A program made the translations under genes and the position numbers. Positions 17,281 to 25,414 of a DNA stretch of 64,000 nucleotides are shown piece by piece. The notes under the pieces were generated by a model. The model searched no databases. It saw only the letters and a program-made list of their open reading frames with translations, and was not told the DNA's origin. The stretch is from Sediminibacillus dalangtanensis. GTDB lineage: Bacteria > Bacillota > Bacilli > Bacillales > Amphibacillaceae. The stretch is taken from the NCBI RefSeq assembly GCF_017792025.1, contig NZ_CP046956.1:1240001-1304000 (forward strand), in the 5' to 3' direction. Within the stretch, counting starts at the first letter, position 1; each line of letters begins with the position of its first letter.

Positions 17281-17940
17281 CACTTTATCTAATTGGTGAA
17301 AATTGATAAGAAGCGGAACCCCAGGAAAAAAGCACTTCATTCGGTTGATGAAGATTAAAAGGCAGCGGAACCCGAGGGAAAAAGCACTTCATTCGGTTGA
17401 TGAAGATTAAAAGGAAGCGAAACCCGAGGAAAAAAGCACTTCATCCAGTTGATGAAGATCAAAAGGAAGCGAAACCCGAGGAAAAAAGCACTTCATCGAG
17501 TTGATGAAGATCAAAAGGAAGCAGAACCCGAGGAAAAAAGCACTTCATCCAGTTGATGAAGATCAAAAGGAAGCGGAACCCGAGGAAAAAAGCACTTCAT
17601 CCGGTTGGTGAAGATCAAAATGGAGCGTAACCCCGGGGAAAAAGCACTTCATTCGGTTGATGAAGATTAAAAGGAAGCGGAACCCGAGGAAAAAAGCACT
17701 TCATCCGGTTGATGAAGATCAAAATAGAGCATAATCCCGGGTAAAAAAGCACTTCATCCAGTTGATGAAGATCAAAAGGAAGCGGAACCCGAGGAAAAAA
17801 GCACTTCATCCGGTTGATGAAGATTAAAAGGAAGCGTAACCCCGGGGAAAAAGCACTTCATTCGGTTGATGAAGATTAAAAGGAAGCAGAACCGAGGAAA
17901 AAAGCACTTCATCGAGTTGATGAAGACCGAATCGTAGAGA
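17281..17940. repeat. 52-bp tandem repeat array, about 12.5 units
   Basis: Units begin at CACTTCAT at 17281 (degenerate), 17333, 17385, 17437, 17489, 17541, 17593, 17645, 17697, 17749, 17801, 17853 and 17904 (partial): eleven exact 52-bp steps, then 51. Each unit contains the hairpin CTTCATC-NNNTT-GATGAAG (7-bp arms, 5-base loop) and a second part AAAAGGAAGCGGAACCCGAGG. No unique spacers exist, so this is not a CRISPR. Because 52 is not a multiple of three it does not encode a protein repeat. Confidence 0.95.
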
Positions 17941-18076
17941 AATAGGAGAAAAAAGATGTTCATCCCCTGTTCAACGGTTTTTTACTTCACCAAGTATGTT
18001 TCCATTCGGCGAAATTTCAGCGTCTGTCTCTATTTAGCATGAAGGATACATAACGGGAGAGCCAGACGCTGTATTT

Positions 18077-18307
18077 CTATATCCATACTCCGATTAAGTA
18101 CACAAAAATGCCGATGATCAAACTGCCGATTGCAGGTATCAGTGTTTTGGAGTGGCTTACCAAATTCACCAATCCGAGGTAAAAGAAAAACACGGCTAGG
18201 TAAGTAAATGGCGATACCGATTGAAAAACGGAAGCCAAAAATAGCAGTATAAGTGCAACGAGGGTATGAAGCCCGGCCAGTTTTCCGGACTGTTTTCTAT
18301 CTGTCAT
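18077..18307 (-). CDS. Small three-helix membrane protein, possibly DUF3953
   Basis: 76 residues from ATG with AAAGGAT upstream. Hydrophobic segments LHTLVALILLFLASVFQ, PFTYLAVFFFYLGLVNLV and IPAIGSLIIGIFVYLIGVWI fill most of the protein after a short basic N-terminus. Family assignment is a guess from size and pattern. It is transcribed toward the tandem-repeat array. Confidence 0.65.
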   Translation of the reverse strand: MTDRKQSGKLAGLHTLVALILLFLASVFQSVSPFTYLAVFFFYLGLVNLVSHSKTLIPAIGSLIIGIFVYLIGVWI

Positions 18308-18478
18308 GGAAATCGATCCTTTCGGGTTGTTACCCTGCCATTATACGCCAATTTTCTTGTTAGGGGAAACCTATCGACAAACGCAAAAAAAGACGAAAAG
18401 GAAAGTATCCCGAAGCTAGCCTTTTCGCCTCTATATAATAGAAAGGAGACTAAAATTGGAGAACGCCAATAACATTAC

Positions 18479-18646
18479 CTACTGCTGTTTTTTTGCTGCT
18501 TGAGCAGCTCCGGCAAAGCGCTTCTTCACGCTGTCAAGATTTGATCGCCTGCTGGCAGCCTTCGTTACCAACTGTTGCTTTTTGGATTGAACGGCGGCTC
18601 TAAGATCTTTCAGCTTTGCCTGGTGAGCATTTGCATTTGGGAGCAT
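18479..18646 (-). CDS. Small basic helical protein, unknown function
   Basis: 55 residues, rich in Ala, Lys, Gln and Arg (KLKDLRAAVQSKKQQLVTKAASRR), predicted long helix. ATG 18646 is chosen because the GGAGGG Shine-Dalgarno lies after the upstream ATG at 18667. Its charge suggests nucleic-acid or spore association, but no family is recognised. Confidence 0.6.
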   Translation of the reverse strand: MLPNANAHQAKLKDLRAAVQSKKQQLVTKAASRRSNLDSVKKRFAGAAQAAKKQQ

Positions 18647-18765
18647 AAATGGTATCCCTCCTTCCATACTATAGCGTATGGAAAGGATGCTACTTTGCTA
18701 GTATGTTTCTACTAGAATATCTAACCATTTTTGAAATGACCGCTTTGCAATCCTCGGATTCCCAT

Positions 18766-19284
18766 TTAATTTTCCTTGTCTTCTCCCACCATATCACTTA
18801 ACATTTTGGTCATTGATTTAAATTTTTCTTCGTCATTAAGCATATCCTTCATCGCTCCAAAAGCTTCCTTGGAAAGCTCCGGATCATTGAGGACCTTTTC
18901 CATCAATTTGCCGCTGTCCCCGCTAGAAGTAAAGTTCTTTAACAGTTCGCTAAAATCCTTATTTGCCATTTTACTCATCACTCCATTCAAAAAATTTTTC
19001 GGCAATCGCGTCCGGGCCAATTCTATCACTTGCTGAAATCCATTTTTTATTTGCGGTGTATTTAAGGTTTGCAGCAGGCCCTGCAGTTTATCCAGAGAGT
19101 CTGTATTTAACTGCCTCGTCTGCCATTCAGCGCGAAGACGGTCAAGAAAGTTCGTCGACTCGACTAAAACTGCCTGTTGCTGCTCGCTTTGTTGTCGATT
19201 AAGCATCCGGTGCTGTTCTTGAGGATCATTAACCTGCCGGAAACCTGCAGGGGTTTTTTCAAAAAAAAGCGTCCTTTTAGCCAT
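18766..19284 (-). CDS. Helical protein of unknown function
   Basis: 172 residues, nearly all helical, Gln-rich in the N-terminal half (EQHRMLNRQQSEQQQ) and acidic at the C-terminus (KMLSDMVGEDKEN). A GGATGGTG site precedes the ATG. No signal peptide, membrane span or catalytic motif. It sits next to another small unknown gene on the same strand, about 100 bases apart. Confidence 0.72.
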   Translation of the reverse strand: MAKRTLFFEKTPAGFRQVNDPQEQHRMLNRQQSEQQQAVLVESTNFLDRLRAEWQTRQLNTDSLDKLQGLLQTLNTPQIKNGFQQVIELARTRLPKNFLNGVMSKMANKDFSELLKNFTSSGDSGKLMEKVLNDPELSKEAFGAMKDMLNDEEKFKSMTKMLSDMVGEDKEN

Positions 19285-19539
19285 TATTTCACCATCCTTT
19301 ATTTATACTTTCTATACATAATTACGTAGGGAGGAAGGTTTCGTCCGTGTGAATGACTAATATTGCCCGCCTTTTTGAAAAATAGATAGCAGTCCGTTTC
19401 CCGGCAGGTTCAGACGACTATTTTTGCGTATTTCCGCGGTTTGTTGTCATGTCTGTCTATACCAAGCGTCGTAAATTTCATAGTTTGGTAATGTGAGGCC
19501 TCACCAAAAATCTTTTTAATAGAATAGAGGTGATATTGC

Positions 19540-19638
19540 ATGGCTATCGTAGCTGCAATCCTATTGTTGTTCTTCTGGTTTGTAGTATTTACACCAATCA
19601 TTCTATTAATTGCTGTTTTGGCTGCTCTAGGCATCTAA
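19540..19638 (+). CDS. 32-residue hydrophobic peptide
   Basis: ATG preceded by AGAGGTG at 8-base spacing; the product is nearly all hydrophobic (MAIVAAILLLFFWFVVFTPI then ILLIAVLAALGI), one or two short membrane spans. Such peptides in Bacillaceae are often sporulation-associated or toxin-like, but no family is recognised. The good ribosome site and isolated position support expression. The gene was found by eye and is below usual length cut-offs. Confidence 0.5.
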   Translation: MAIVAAILLLFFWFVVFTPIILLIAVLAALGI

Positions 19639-19709
19639 AATGACAATATAAGCCAGCTTCTCACTTCTCCTCCATCCAGGAAAATTGCTGAACGGTAGAG
19701 GGAAAAATA

Positions 19710-19739
19710 AAAGCAATGGCGCAGTCGCGCCATTGCTTT
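19710..19739 (-). terminator. Terminator of the metNPQ operon
   Basis: Perfect 13-bp stem AAAGCAATGGCGC / GCGCCATTGCTTT with a four-base loop, seven bases beyond the metQ stop. Confidence 0.92.
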
Positions 19740-19745
19740 CGTTTT

Positions 19746-20588
19746 CTATTCTTCTTTCATCCATTCCGGTTTTCCGAAGCCTTGGAATTCTTCATCGATA
19801 ATCTGTTCAAATTCATCCGATTCGACTACTTCTTTTATATCCTCGACATATTGTTTGTCGAGATCTTCCGTGTTGACTACAACTCGATTTCGATAGTCGT
19901 CAGGCATTTCTTCAAGCGCCAGTGCATCCAGCAAATCCATATCGGCTGCCAGAGCATAGTTCCCAGGTACGGCTGCTAAGTCTTCGCTCTCCACCGCTCT
20001 TGGAAGCTGACCGGCTTCGATTTCCTGGAAATTCAGGTTTTTAGGGTTTTCGACGATGTCATCTACAGAAGCACGTAATGGATCGACGTCTTCGCTGATC
20101 GTAATCAGTCCTTCATCCTGGAGCATGACCAGCGTTCTTGCCAAGTTTGTTGGATCGTTGGCGATGACAACGGTACTGCCGTCTTCAATAGCGTCTTTAC
20201 TGTCATATGTGTTGGAGTAGAGTCCCATCGGTGCTGTCGGTACAATGATTACTTCTGATAAGTCCATGTTGTTTTCTTCTGCAAAAGATTCCATGTAGAT
20301 TTTATGTTGGAACAAGTTGGCGTCCAAGTCGCCGTTCGCCAACGAATTATTCGGCTGAATATAGTCGGTGAATTCCTTATTTTCCACGGTATAGCCTTTT
20401 TCCTCAAGAAGTGGAGCGATGGCTTTATTGACCATATCGCTGTATGGTCCGGTTGTGGCACCAAAGGTTATCTCTTTTTTGCCACTGTCGCTTCCTTCGC
20501 CATTACTTCCGCTGTCACCTTCATCTGAGCCGCAGGCAGCCAACACCGTAAGTAGTAAAATCGTCAAAAAGGTTAATAATTTTTTCAT
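19746..20588 (-). CDS. metQ: Methionine-binding lipoprotein MetQ
   Basis: 280 residues with a lipoprotein signal peptide (LTFLTILLLTVLAACGSDEG; lipobox LAAC) and a Gly/Ser-rich linker. The NlpA/MetQ domain is shown by ITFGATTGPYSDMVNKAIAP, DYIQPNNSLANGDLDANLFQH and VIANDPTNLARTLVMLQDEGL. It captures D/L-methionine outside the cell for the MetNP permease. It is the third gene of the operon, with GAGGAGG before its ATG. Confidence 0.95.
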   Translation of the reverse strand: MKKLLTFLTILLLTVLAACGSDEGDSGSNGEGSDSGKKEITFGATTGPYSDMVNKAIAPLLEEKGYTVENKEFTDYIQPNNSLANGDLDANLFQHKIYMESFAEENNMDLSEVIIVPTAPMGLYSNTYDSKDAIEDGSTVVIANDPTNLARTLVMLQDEGLITISEDVDPLRASVDDIVENPKNLNFQEIEAGQLPRAVESEDLAAVPGNYALAADMDLLDALALEEMPDDYRNRVVVNTEDLDKQYVEDIKEVVESDEFEQIIDEEFQGFGKPEWMKEE

Positions 20589-20632
20589 TCTCGTTCCTCC
20601 TCATTCTTCGTTGATAAACTATTTATTATTTC

Positions 20633-21295
20633 TCAGCGTTTGTTGACCGCTTTAGCGATAAAATCACCGAGATACTGCACAAATTGAACTAATACAATCA
20701 ATACGATGACAGTGGTGAACATCACCGTATCATCATAGCGGTAATAGCCATACCGGATAGCCAAGTCGCCGATACCGCCGCCTCCAACCGTGCCTGCCAT
20801 TGCTGAGTAACCGATCAGGCTGATGGCCGTGATGGTCAATCCGCTGATAAGGCCGGGTTTCGCTTCTGGAAAGATGATGTCTTTGATAATCATCCACGGA
20901 GAAGCCCCGACGGCAACGGCAGCTTCGACAACACCTTTATCGATTTCCCTGGCAGCCGATTCGACAATACGGGCATAAAAGGGAATGGCGGCCACCGATA
21001 AGGAAACCGATGCAGCCAGTGGACCGATGGTTGTGTGGGTCAGCCATTTGGTAAAGGGAATCAGGAAAACGAGTAAAATAATAAATGGTATCGATCGAAT
21101 TAAATTAACAATGATTCCGACAACCAGTTTTACAAATTTGTTTTCCAGAAATAGTCCTTTATCGGTGACATAAAGCAAAATCCCCATCGGCAAACCGATA
21201 ACAATTGCCACCAGCAAGCTTATTCCTACCATCAGCATTGTTTCAAAAAAAGCGGTATTCAGCTCAGGCAAAATGTCGATTATCCGATCAAGCAT
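20633..21295 (-). CDS. metP: Methionine ABC transporter permease MetP (MetI)
   Basis: 220 residues, five membrane helices, with the permease EAA-like loop EAAVAVGASPWMIIKDIIFPEA. This is the normal size for D-methionine permeases. The ATG overlaps the end of metN by eight bases, with GGAGGTGAT placed in the metN tail, so translation is coupled. Homodimer forms the membrane channel. Confidence 0.95.
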   Translation of the reverse strand: MLDRIIDILPELNTAFFETMLMVGISLLVAIVIGLPMGILLYVTDKGLFLENKFVKLVVGIIVNLIRSIPFIILLVFLIPFTKWLTHTTIGPLAASVSLSVAAIPFYARIVESAAREIDKGVVEAAVAVGASPWMIIKDIIFPEAKPGLISGLTITAISLIGYSAMAGTVGGGGIGDLAIRYGYYRYDDTVMFTTVIVLIVLVQFVQYLGDFIAKAVNKR

Positions 21296-22298
21296 GCTGA
21301 ATCACCTCCAGCTGATTGACGCGCTCTTTTAAGTAAGCAATCGCTTTGTCTACTTCGGTTTGTTCACCGGTCATTTCCATAATGAAAATACCGAGCGGTG
21401 TTTCACCGATATATTCGACTTTTCCATGCAAGATATTCCCCCGAACCTGGAAAGACTGCAACATATCGGATACAACGGCTTCCCCGGCGATGTCACCGCG
21501 GAATTGGAGCCGCATCAAGGTTCCGGTGCAGTTTTCCAACAATTTGGCCGGCAGTTCAAAGCTAAGGACAGTTTGAATGAATGCTTTGGTGAGCGGTTCG
21601 GTCGGATTGGCGAAAATTTCATAGGTAGATCCTTCTTCGATGACGCGTCCATCCTGCATGACCGCACAGCGATTGCAGATTTCTTTGACAACTTCCATTT
21701 CGTGGGTAATGATGACAATCGTAATGCCAAACTCCTGATTGATTTTTTTCAGCAGCTTTAATATCGACTTCGTCGTACCCGGATCAAGAGCGGAAGTCGC
21801 CTCATCACAAAGCAGGACCTTCGGATTGTTTGCAAGGGCCCGGGCGATGCTCACCCGTTGTTTTTGACCACCGCTAAGTTGAGCGGGATAGTCGTTCGCT
21901 TTTTCACGTAAGCCGACTAATTCAAGCAATTCCAAAACGCGATTTTTCCGTTTGGATTTGGGGACCCCGGCAGCTTTTAAAGCAAAGGTGACATTCTCGA
22001 AGACCGTTTTAGATGAAACCAGGTAAAACCCCTGGAAAATCATCCCGATCGACTGTCTTGCTACCCGGAGTTCCCTGCTGGATAAGTTCAACAAATCCAC
22101 TCCGTCGATCCATACTTTGCCGGTAGTCGGCCGCTCCAAAATATTCATACAGCGGAGCAATGTGCTTTTTCCGGCTCCGCTATACCCGACGATGCCGTAG
22201 ATTTCCCCTTTATTGATGTCAAGGGAAACATCGTCAACGCCGTTCACCAAGCCGGCTTTTGTTTTAAATACCTTACTAACCTTTTCAATTGTAATCAT
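21288..22298 (-). CDS. metN: Methionine ABC transporter ATPase MetN
   Basis: 336 residues from ATG 22298. Walker A GYSGAGKST, signature LSGGQKQR, Walker B VLLCDEATSALDPG and the switch His in ITHEM are intact. The C-terminal ~80 residues are a NIL domain (GKVEYIGETPLGIFIMEMTG), which binds methionine and gives transinhibition in this family. First gene of metNPQ under SAM-riboswitch control. A GTG/ATG slightly upstream is a possible alternative start. Confidence 0.95.
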   Translation of the reverse strand: MITIEKVSKVFKTKAGLVNGVDDVSLDINKGEIYGIVGYSGAGKSTLLRCMNILERPTTGKVWIDGVDLLNLSSRELRVARQSIGMIFQGFYLVSSKTVFENVTFALKAAGVPKSKRKNRVLELLELVGLREKANDYPAQLSGGQKQRVSIARALANNPKVLLCDEATSALDPGTTKSILKLLKKINQEFGITIVIITHEMEVVKEICNRCAVMQDGRVIEEGSTYEIFANPTEPLTKAFIQTVLSFELPAKLLENCTGTLMRLQFRGDIAGEAVVSDMLQSFQVRGNILHGKVEYIGETPLGIFIMEMTGEQTEVDKAIAYLKERVNQLEVIQHA

Positions 22299-22327
22299 CC
22301 TGTTCACCCCATACATCGTCCGAAAAA

Positions 22328-22356
22328 TAAAAAAACTCTTTCATTCAGAAAGAGGG
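22328..22356 (-). terminator. Expression-platform terminator of the metNPQ SAM riboswitch
   Basis: CTCTTTC / GAAAGAG stem (22336-22342 with 22348-22354) with a following minus-strand T run. It lies between the aptamer and metN and should form when SAM is bound. Confidence 0.9.
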
Positions 22357-22370
22357 AAGAAAAACTATTC

Positions 22371-22482
22371 AATCCTTATCTTTCAGAATGAATCACCATT
22401 CTGCAGGAGGTAGCACCACTCCGCATGGAAGGTTGCTGTGACGTCGACAGGCCTGTTCCCTCGGTCACTCTGGATAAGATTT
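22371..22482 (-). promoter_or_regulatory. SAM-I (S-box) riboswitch upstream of metNPQ
   Basis: On the minus strand the conserved order is present: CTTATCCAGAG (P1/P2 5' strand), GAGGGAACAGGCC, CAGCAACC, GGTGCTACCTCCTGC and the closing GATAAG of P1. These are S-box core sequences. High SAM should favour the terminator immediately downstream and switch the methionine importer off. Confidence 0.95.
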
Positions 22483-22648
22483 TTAGCTATGTAATTTGTA
22501 AGTAAGATAGATTCTATCATAATTGGCTGATAAATGTTTGTCAATGTAATTTAATTGGTAAAAATCAAAAAATTACAGAAGGTTTTCATGGAAACGCCGG
22601 GGTTTTAATGGTAAGATGCAAACAGCAATGATGGAAGGAGTGACCTTG

Positions 22649-22846
22649 TTGGATGGAAGAAAACGCAGCAACATAAACCCGGGTGATACAGTGGATATTG
22701 TCCTGAAAAAAGACCAGCGGTCCGGAAATTTGACCAGGGGGATTGTGCGGGATATCCTCACTAATTCAAGCGAACATCCGCATGGAATCAAAGTCCGTTT
22801 GGAAGATGGACAGGTTGGAAGGGTCAAGTCCGTCCATAAGGTTTGA
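22649..22846 (+). CDS. ywbE: YwbE family protein (DUF2196)
   Basis: 65 residues, the same length as B. subtilis YwbE. The family signature INPGDTVDIVLKKDQRSGNL and HPHGIKVRLEDGQVGRV is very strong. It is a small beta-barrel-like protein of unknown function. TTG 22649 aligns with the usual start and lies eight bases after GGAG; TTG 22646 is equally possible. A strong terminator follows. Confidence 0.92.
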   Translation: MDGRKRSNINPGDTVDIVLKKDQRSGNLTRGIVRDILTNSSEHPHGIKVRLEDGQVGRVKSVHKV

Positions 22847-22865
22847 AAATGGATGAAATAAAACA

Positions 22866-22912
22866 AAGGAGCGACCGTCATTTTTAAGAACAGACGGATC
22901 GCTCCTTTTTTA
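22866..22912 (+). terminator. Terminator after ywbE
   Basis: Long stem AAGGAGCGA...CGTC / GACG...TCGCTCCTT followed by six Ts. Confidence 0.88.
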
Positions 22913-22926
22913 TATGTTAGTTGGAA

Positions 22927-23024
22927 TCTAGCCTTCTAAGTTTGAAGTTCTGTCTCTGTGGGGAATAATCCCTTCCTCGGCTGTCCTTAAGCTTGCCGGG
23001 GTGAGCGAGACATCCCGCGTTTTT
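22927..23024. repeat. Repeat family A, degenerate copy
   Basis: Matches the copy at 14766-14888 in CTCTGTG, CCTCGGCTGTCCTTAAGCTT, GCCGGGGTGAGC and the CGCGTTTTT end, with the middle diverged. It abuts the stop codon of the Cof-type phosphatase gene. Confidence 0.6.
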
Positions 23025-23025
23025 C

Positions 23026-23814
23026 TTAATTTAGCAGTCCCAAGCTTTGCAGTCCTTTATAGATGCCGGAATCTTCTACAGTCGTTGTCCGATGCTTGGC
23101 ATATTGGAAAAGATCAGGGTGAGCATTCCCCATGGCAAATCCTTCGCCGACTGCCTGCATTAACTGTTTGTCATTCATGCCATCTCCGAAAGCGATCGCG
23201 CTTTCTTTCGGGATTTGCAGTCTATCGAGTAACTTCGCCACAGCTTTTCCTTTATTGACACTGTCTCTTATGACATCGTAGCAATGGTCCAGTCCACTTA
23301 CGTTTACTTGGGAAAAATCAATGTCATCCTCTACTTTGTAAAGCGTAGTATCTGTTTTCGAAAGCTTCATTAAGGTAACACCCAAAATCTCATCGATCAC
23401 TTCTGGCCCGAATATGGCGTTTTTCTTTAATTCAAATACATCGATGAACTGCTTGACGACATCGGCTTCCATCGAAGTATAATAATTTTTTTCACTTGTA
23501 TAAAGCACCATTTCATGTCCATGGCGGCTGGCCGTTTCAGTGAATTTTCGAACCGTATCAGCCTTCAGCGGTTCATCGACAATTACTTCATCCCGGTAGA
23601 TGGCAAAAGCGCCGTTATAACCGATAAAGGAATGGATGTCGAGTTCCGTGGCGATATCAGCGATTTCATGGAGTGGACGGCCAGTTGCCAGGAAAACCTC
23701 CACACCTTTTTCTTTGACCTCCAGCACTGCTTGTCTGGTGGAGTCTTGGATTGTATGATCAGGACGCAGAATAGTGCCATCAATGTCTAAAAACAAAACC
23801 TTGTAATCGCTCAT
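23026..23814 (-). CDS. Cof-type HAD-IIB phosphatase
   Basis: 262 residues. HAD motifs: I FLDIDGTIL with nucleophile and general-acid Asp, II FLATGRP, III a Lys in the KGKAVAKLLD region, IV FGDGMNDKQLMQAVGEGFAMGNA. A large C2-type cap is inserted between motifs II and III. Enzymes of this group dephosphorylate sugar phosphates, FMN or related metabolites. Resembles B. subtilis YkrA in layout. Monocistronic. Confidence 0.9.
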   Translation of the reverse strand: MSDYKVLFLDIDGTILRPDHTIQDSTRQAVLEVKEKGVEVFLATGRPLHEIADIATELDIHSFIGYNGAFAIYRDEVIVDEPLKADTVRKFTETASRHGHEMVLYTSEKNYYTSMEADVVKQFIDVFELKKNAIFGPEVIDEILGVTLMKLSKTDTTLYKVEDDIDFSQVNVSGLDHCYDVIRDSVNKGKAVAKLLDRLQIPKESAIAFGDGMNDKQLMQAVGEGFAMGNAHPDLFQYAKHRTTTVEDSGIYKGLQSLGLLN

Positions 23815-23977
23815 GTGATTCTCCTTTTGCTTGATTGATTATACGTTAACTAGAAAGAATCTTATCACATCTTTTGATTTTAATGAAAACTTTGCCCTTA
23901 TTTTTGGGTAATACGTGATAAGGGCCGTTATGGTAAAATAGGCAAAAACGAAGCGTCTAAAATACGGGAGAGCAGAC

Positions 23978-25312
23978 ATGAAAAACTTACATAAGCAAGT
24001 AATCGATTTTCGAAACGGAGATTTTACAGAAAGTATAGGAAAGCTTGGAATTAAAGACGATTTTCTTATCATTGCTGGAATGGAGGTGTTTCCTCCTTTC
24101 AGAACACCATTTGGCGAACTTTTTCTGAAAGATGATTTTGAACTGGAAGGCCCGGGGATGAATGGTCGCCTGGTACCCGTGATACAGGAAAACCTGGGGA
24201 AGATTGTCAGTAACTTGAAAGCTGTCCGATTTTACATAGGACACGAGCAAGATATAATACAGACGCCGAGTAAGGAAGAAATACAACATAGGGTTGATGA
24301 TGTCAATCAGCAGTACGACTGCCTGGACAGCGAACAAGTGCAGCGCTGGCTATATCAAAACAATTCAGATTATCGACGTAAAATAGCATCTGCCAGAGAA
24401 TGTACTGAACAAACAATCCAAACCTTGTATATTTCCAATCTGGATTTTCCTGATGTAAAAGAAACGGCGGCTGATTATTTACAGCTGCCTGAGTTAAAGG
24501 AACACCTTCGGGAAACAGGGCCAGAGGAGGGCAAAACCTATGTGGGGTTGCTCCTCTGTGGCAATCATGTTCAATGGGGGGGAAAAAACGGAGACGAAAC
24601 TGTGCTGAAAGATAAACTAGAGCATGAATACAGGAAGTGGTGGATGGAAAACAAAGCTGAAGACCACTTGTGTCGTAAAGTGATTGTTCCACTGGAAAGA
24701 GAGAAAGAAGGTTCCTACATCGCTGTCTACCATTACGTTTTTCCGGGATTTGGCGGGAAGTATCAGTCGGGTCGGTTGCGTTACAGCGTTTGTTCGAGCT
24801 TTTCGGAGGGCGTGCTCGCCAAAGACGATTTGCAAATGCAAAATAAGCTGCGGAACAGCAATCAAACCGAGTATTTCCTATTGTTCAACCGTAAATTGGA
24901 AGTCGTTTATACTGCTGGGCTTAATGAGCGATATTGCCAGAATTGCAACGAGTTTTATTACCCATTGCCACAGCATTTCCTCATGGAGGACCGCTTGAAA
25001 AAATACAGTCCGTTTATTCAGCAAAGGCATATTTCTGTAGAGGTCAGTCTTTTTAACAAAACCAAGTATTTGTTTGATGAGTACGATTGTTCTGCGTGCG
25101 GAGAGAAGCTGAGAAAGGTCTATCAAGTGTTCACCAAGCCTTCCAAACCAAGAAGGTACGAGACTGAAAGCCAGGAAGACTATGCGATCTACGATTACCT
25201 GTCAATGGAAGATAAAATGGAAGCAGAAGAGAGAAGCAGCCGGCATGAACTGGAATGGATCACCGAACAGGACCAAACCATTTTTGACAGAAGTCCTTAC
25301 GAGGAAGACTGA
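23978..25312 (+). CDS. Unrecognised 444-residue protein with paired CxxC motifs
   Basis: I do not recognise a family. The protein is soluble with no signal peptide. It begins KNLHKQVIDFRNGDFTES, has a central part containing GKTYVGLLLCGNHVQWGGKN, and a C-terminal half with CQNC and CSAC spaced about 60 residues apart, which could form a Zn-ribbon or treble-clef site. The acidic C-terminus ends RSPYEED. The nearest features are a Cof phosphatase (divergent) and an Ntn-hydrolase (same strand, 100 bp later). Codon use looks native. Confidence 0.75.
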   Translation: MKNLHKQVIDFRNGDFTESIGKLGIKDDFLIIAGMEVFPPFRTPFGELFLKDDFELEGPGMNGRLVPVIQENLGKIVSNLKAVRFYIGHEQDIIQTPSKEEIQHRVDDVNQQYDCLDSEQVQRWLYQNNSDYRRKIASARECTEQTIQTLYISNLDFPDVKETAADYLQLPELKEHLRETGPEEGKTYVGLLLCGNHVQWGGKNGDETVLKDKLEHEYRKWWMENKAEDHLCRKVIVPLEREKEGSYIAVYHYVFPGFGGKYQSGRLRYSVCSSFSEGVLAKDDLQMQNKLRNSNQTEYFLLFNRKLEVVYTAGLNERYCQNCNEFYYPLPQHFLMEDRLKKYSPFIQQRHISVEVSLFNKTKYLFDEYDCSACGEKLRKVYQVFTKPSKPRRYETESQEDYAIYDYLSMEDKMEAEERSSRHELEWITEQDQTIFDRSPYEED

Positions 25313-25414
25313 TAACGGTAAATTGCTGCTGGTTTAGCAATCTTTTTCCTTTTCTTATTTTGATAGTTTCCGTTATCCTTTTAAAATAAATAGCAGATAA
25401 AGAGGGAGCAGCAG

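Noticed and set aside
17281..17940. Possible CRISPR array
   Set aside because: Whole units are conserved with no unique spacers, and no cas genes are near.
17615..17963. Overlapping minus-strand frames inside the tandem repeats
   Set aside because: Repeat length is not a multiple of three and the frames simply read the repeat units.
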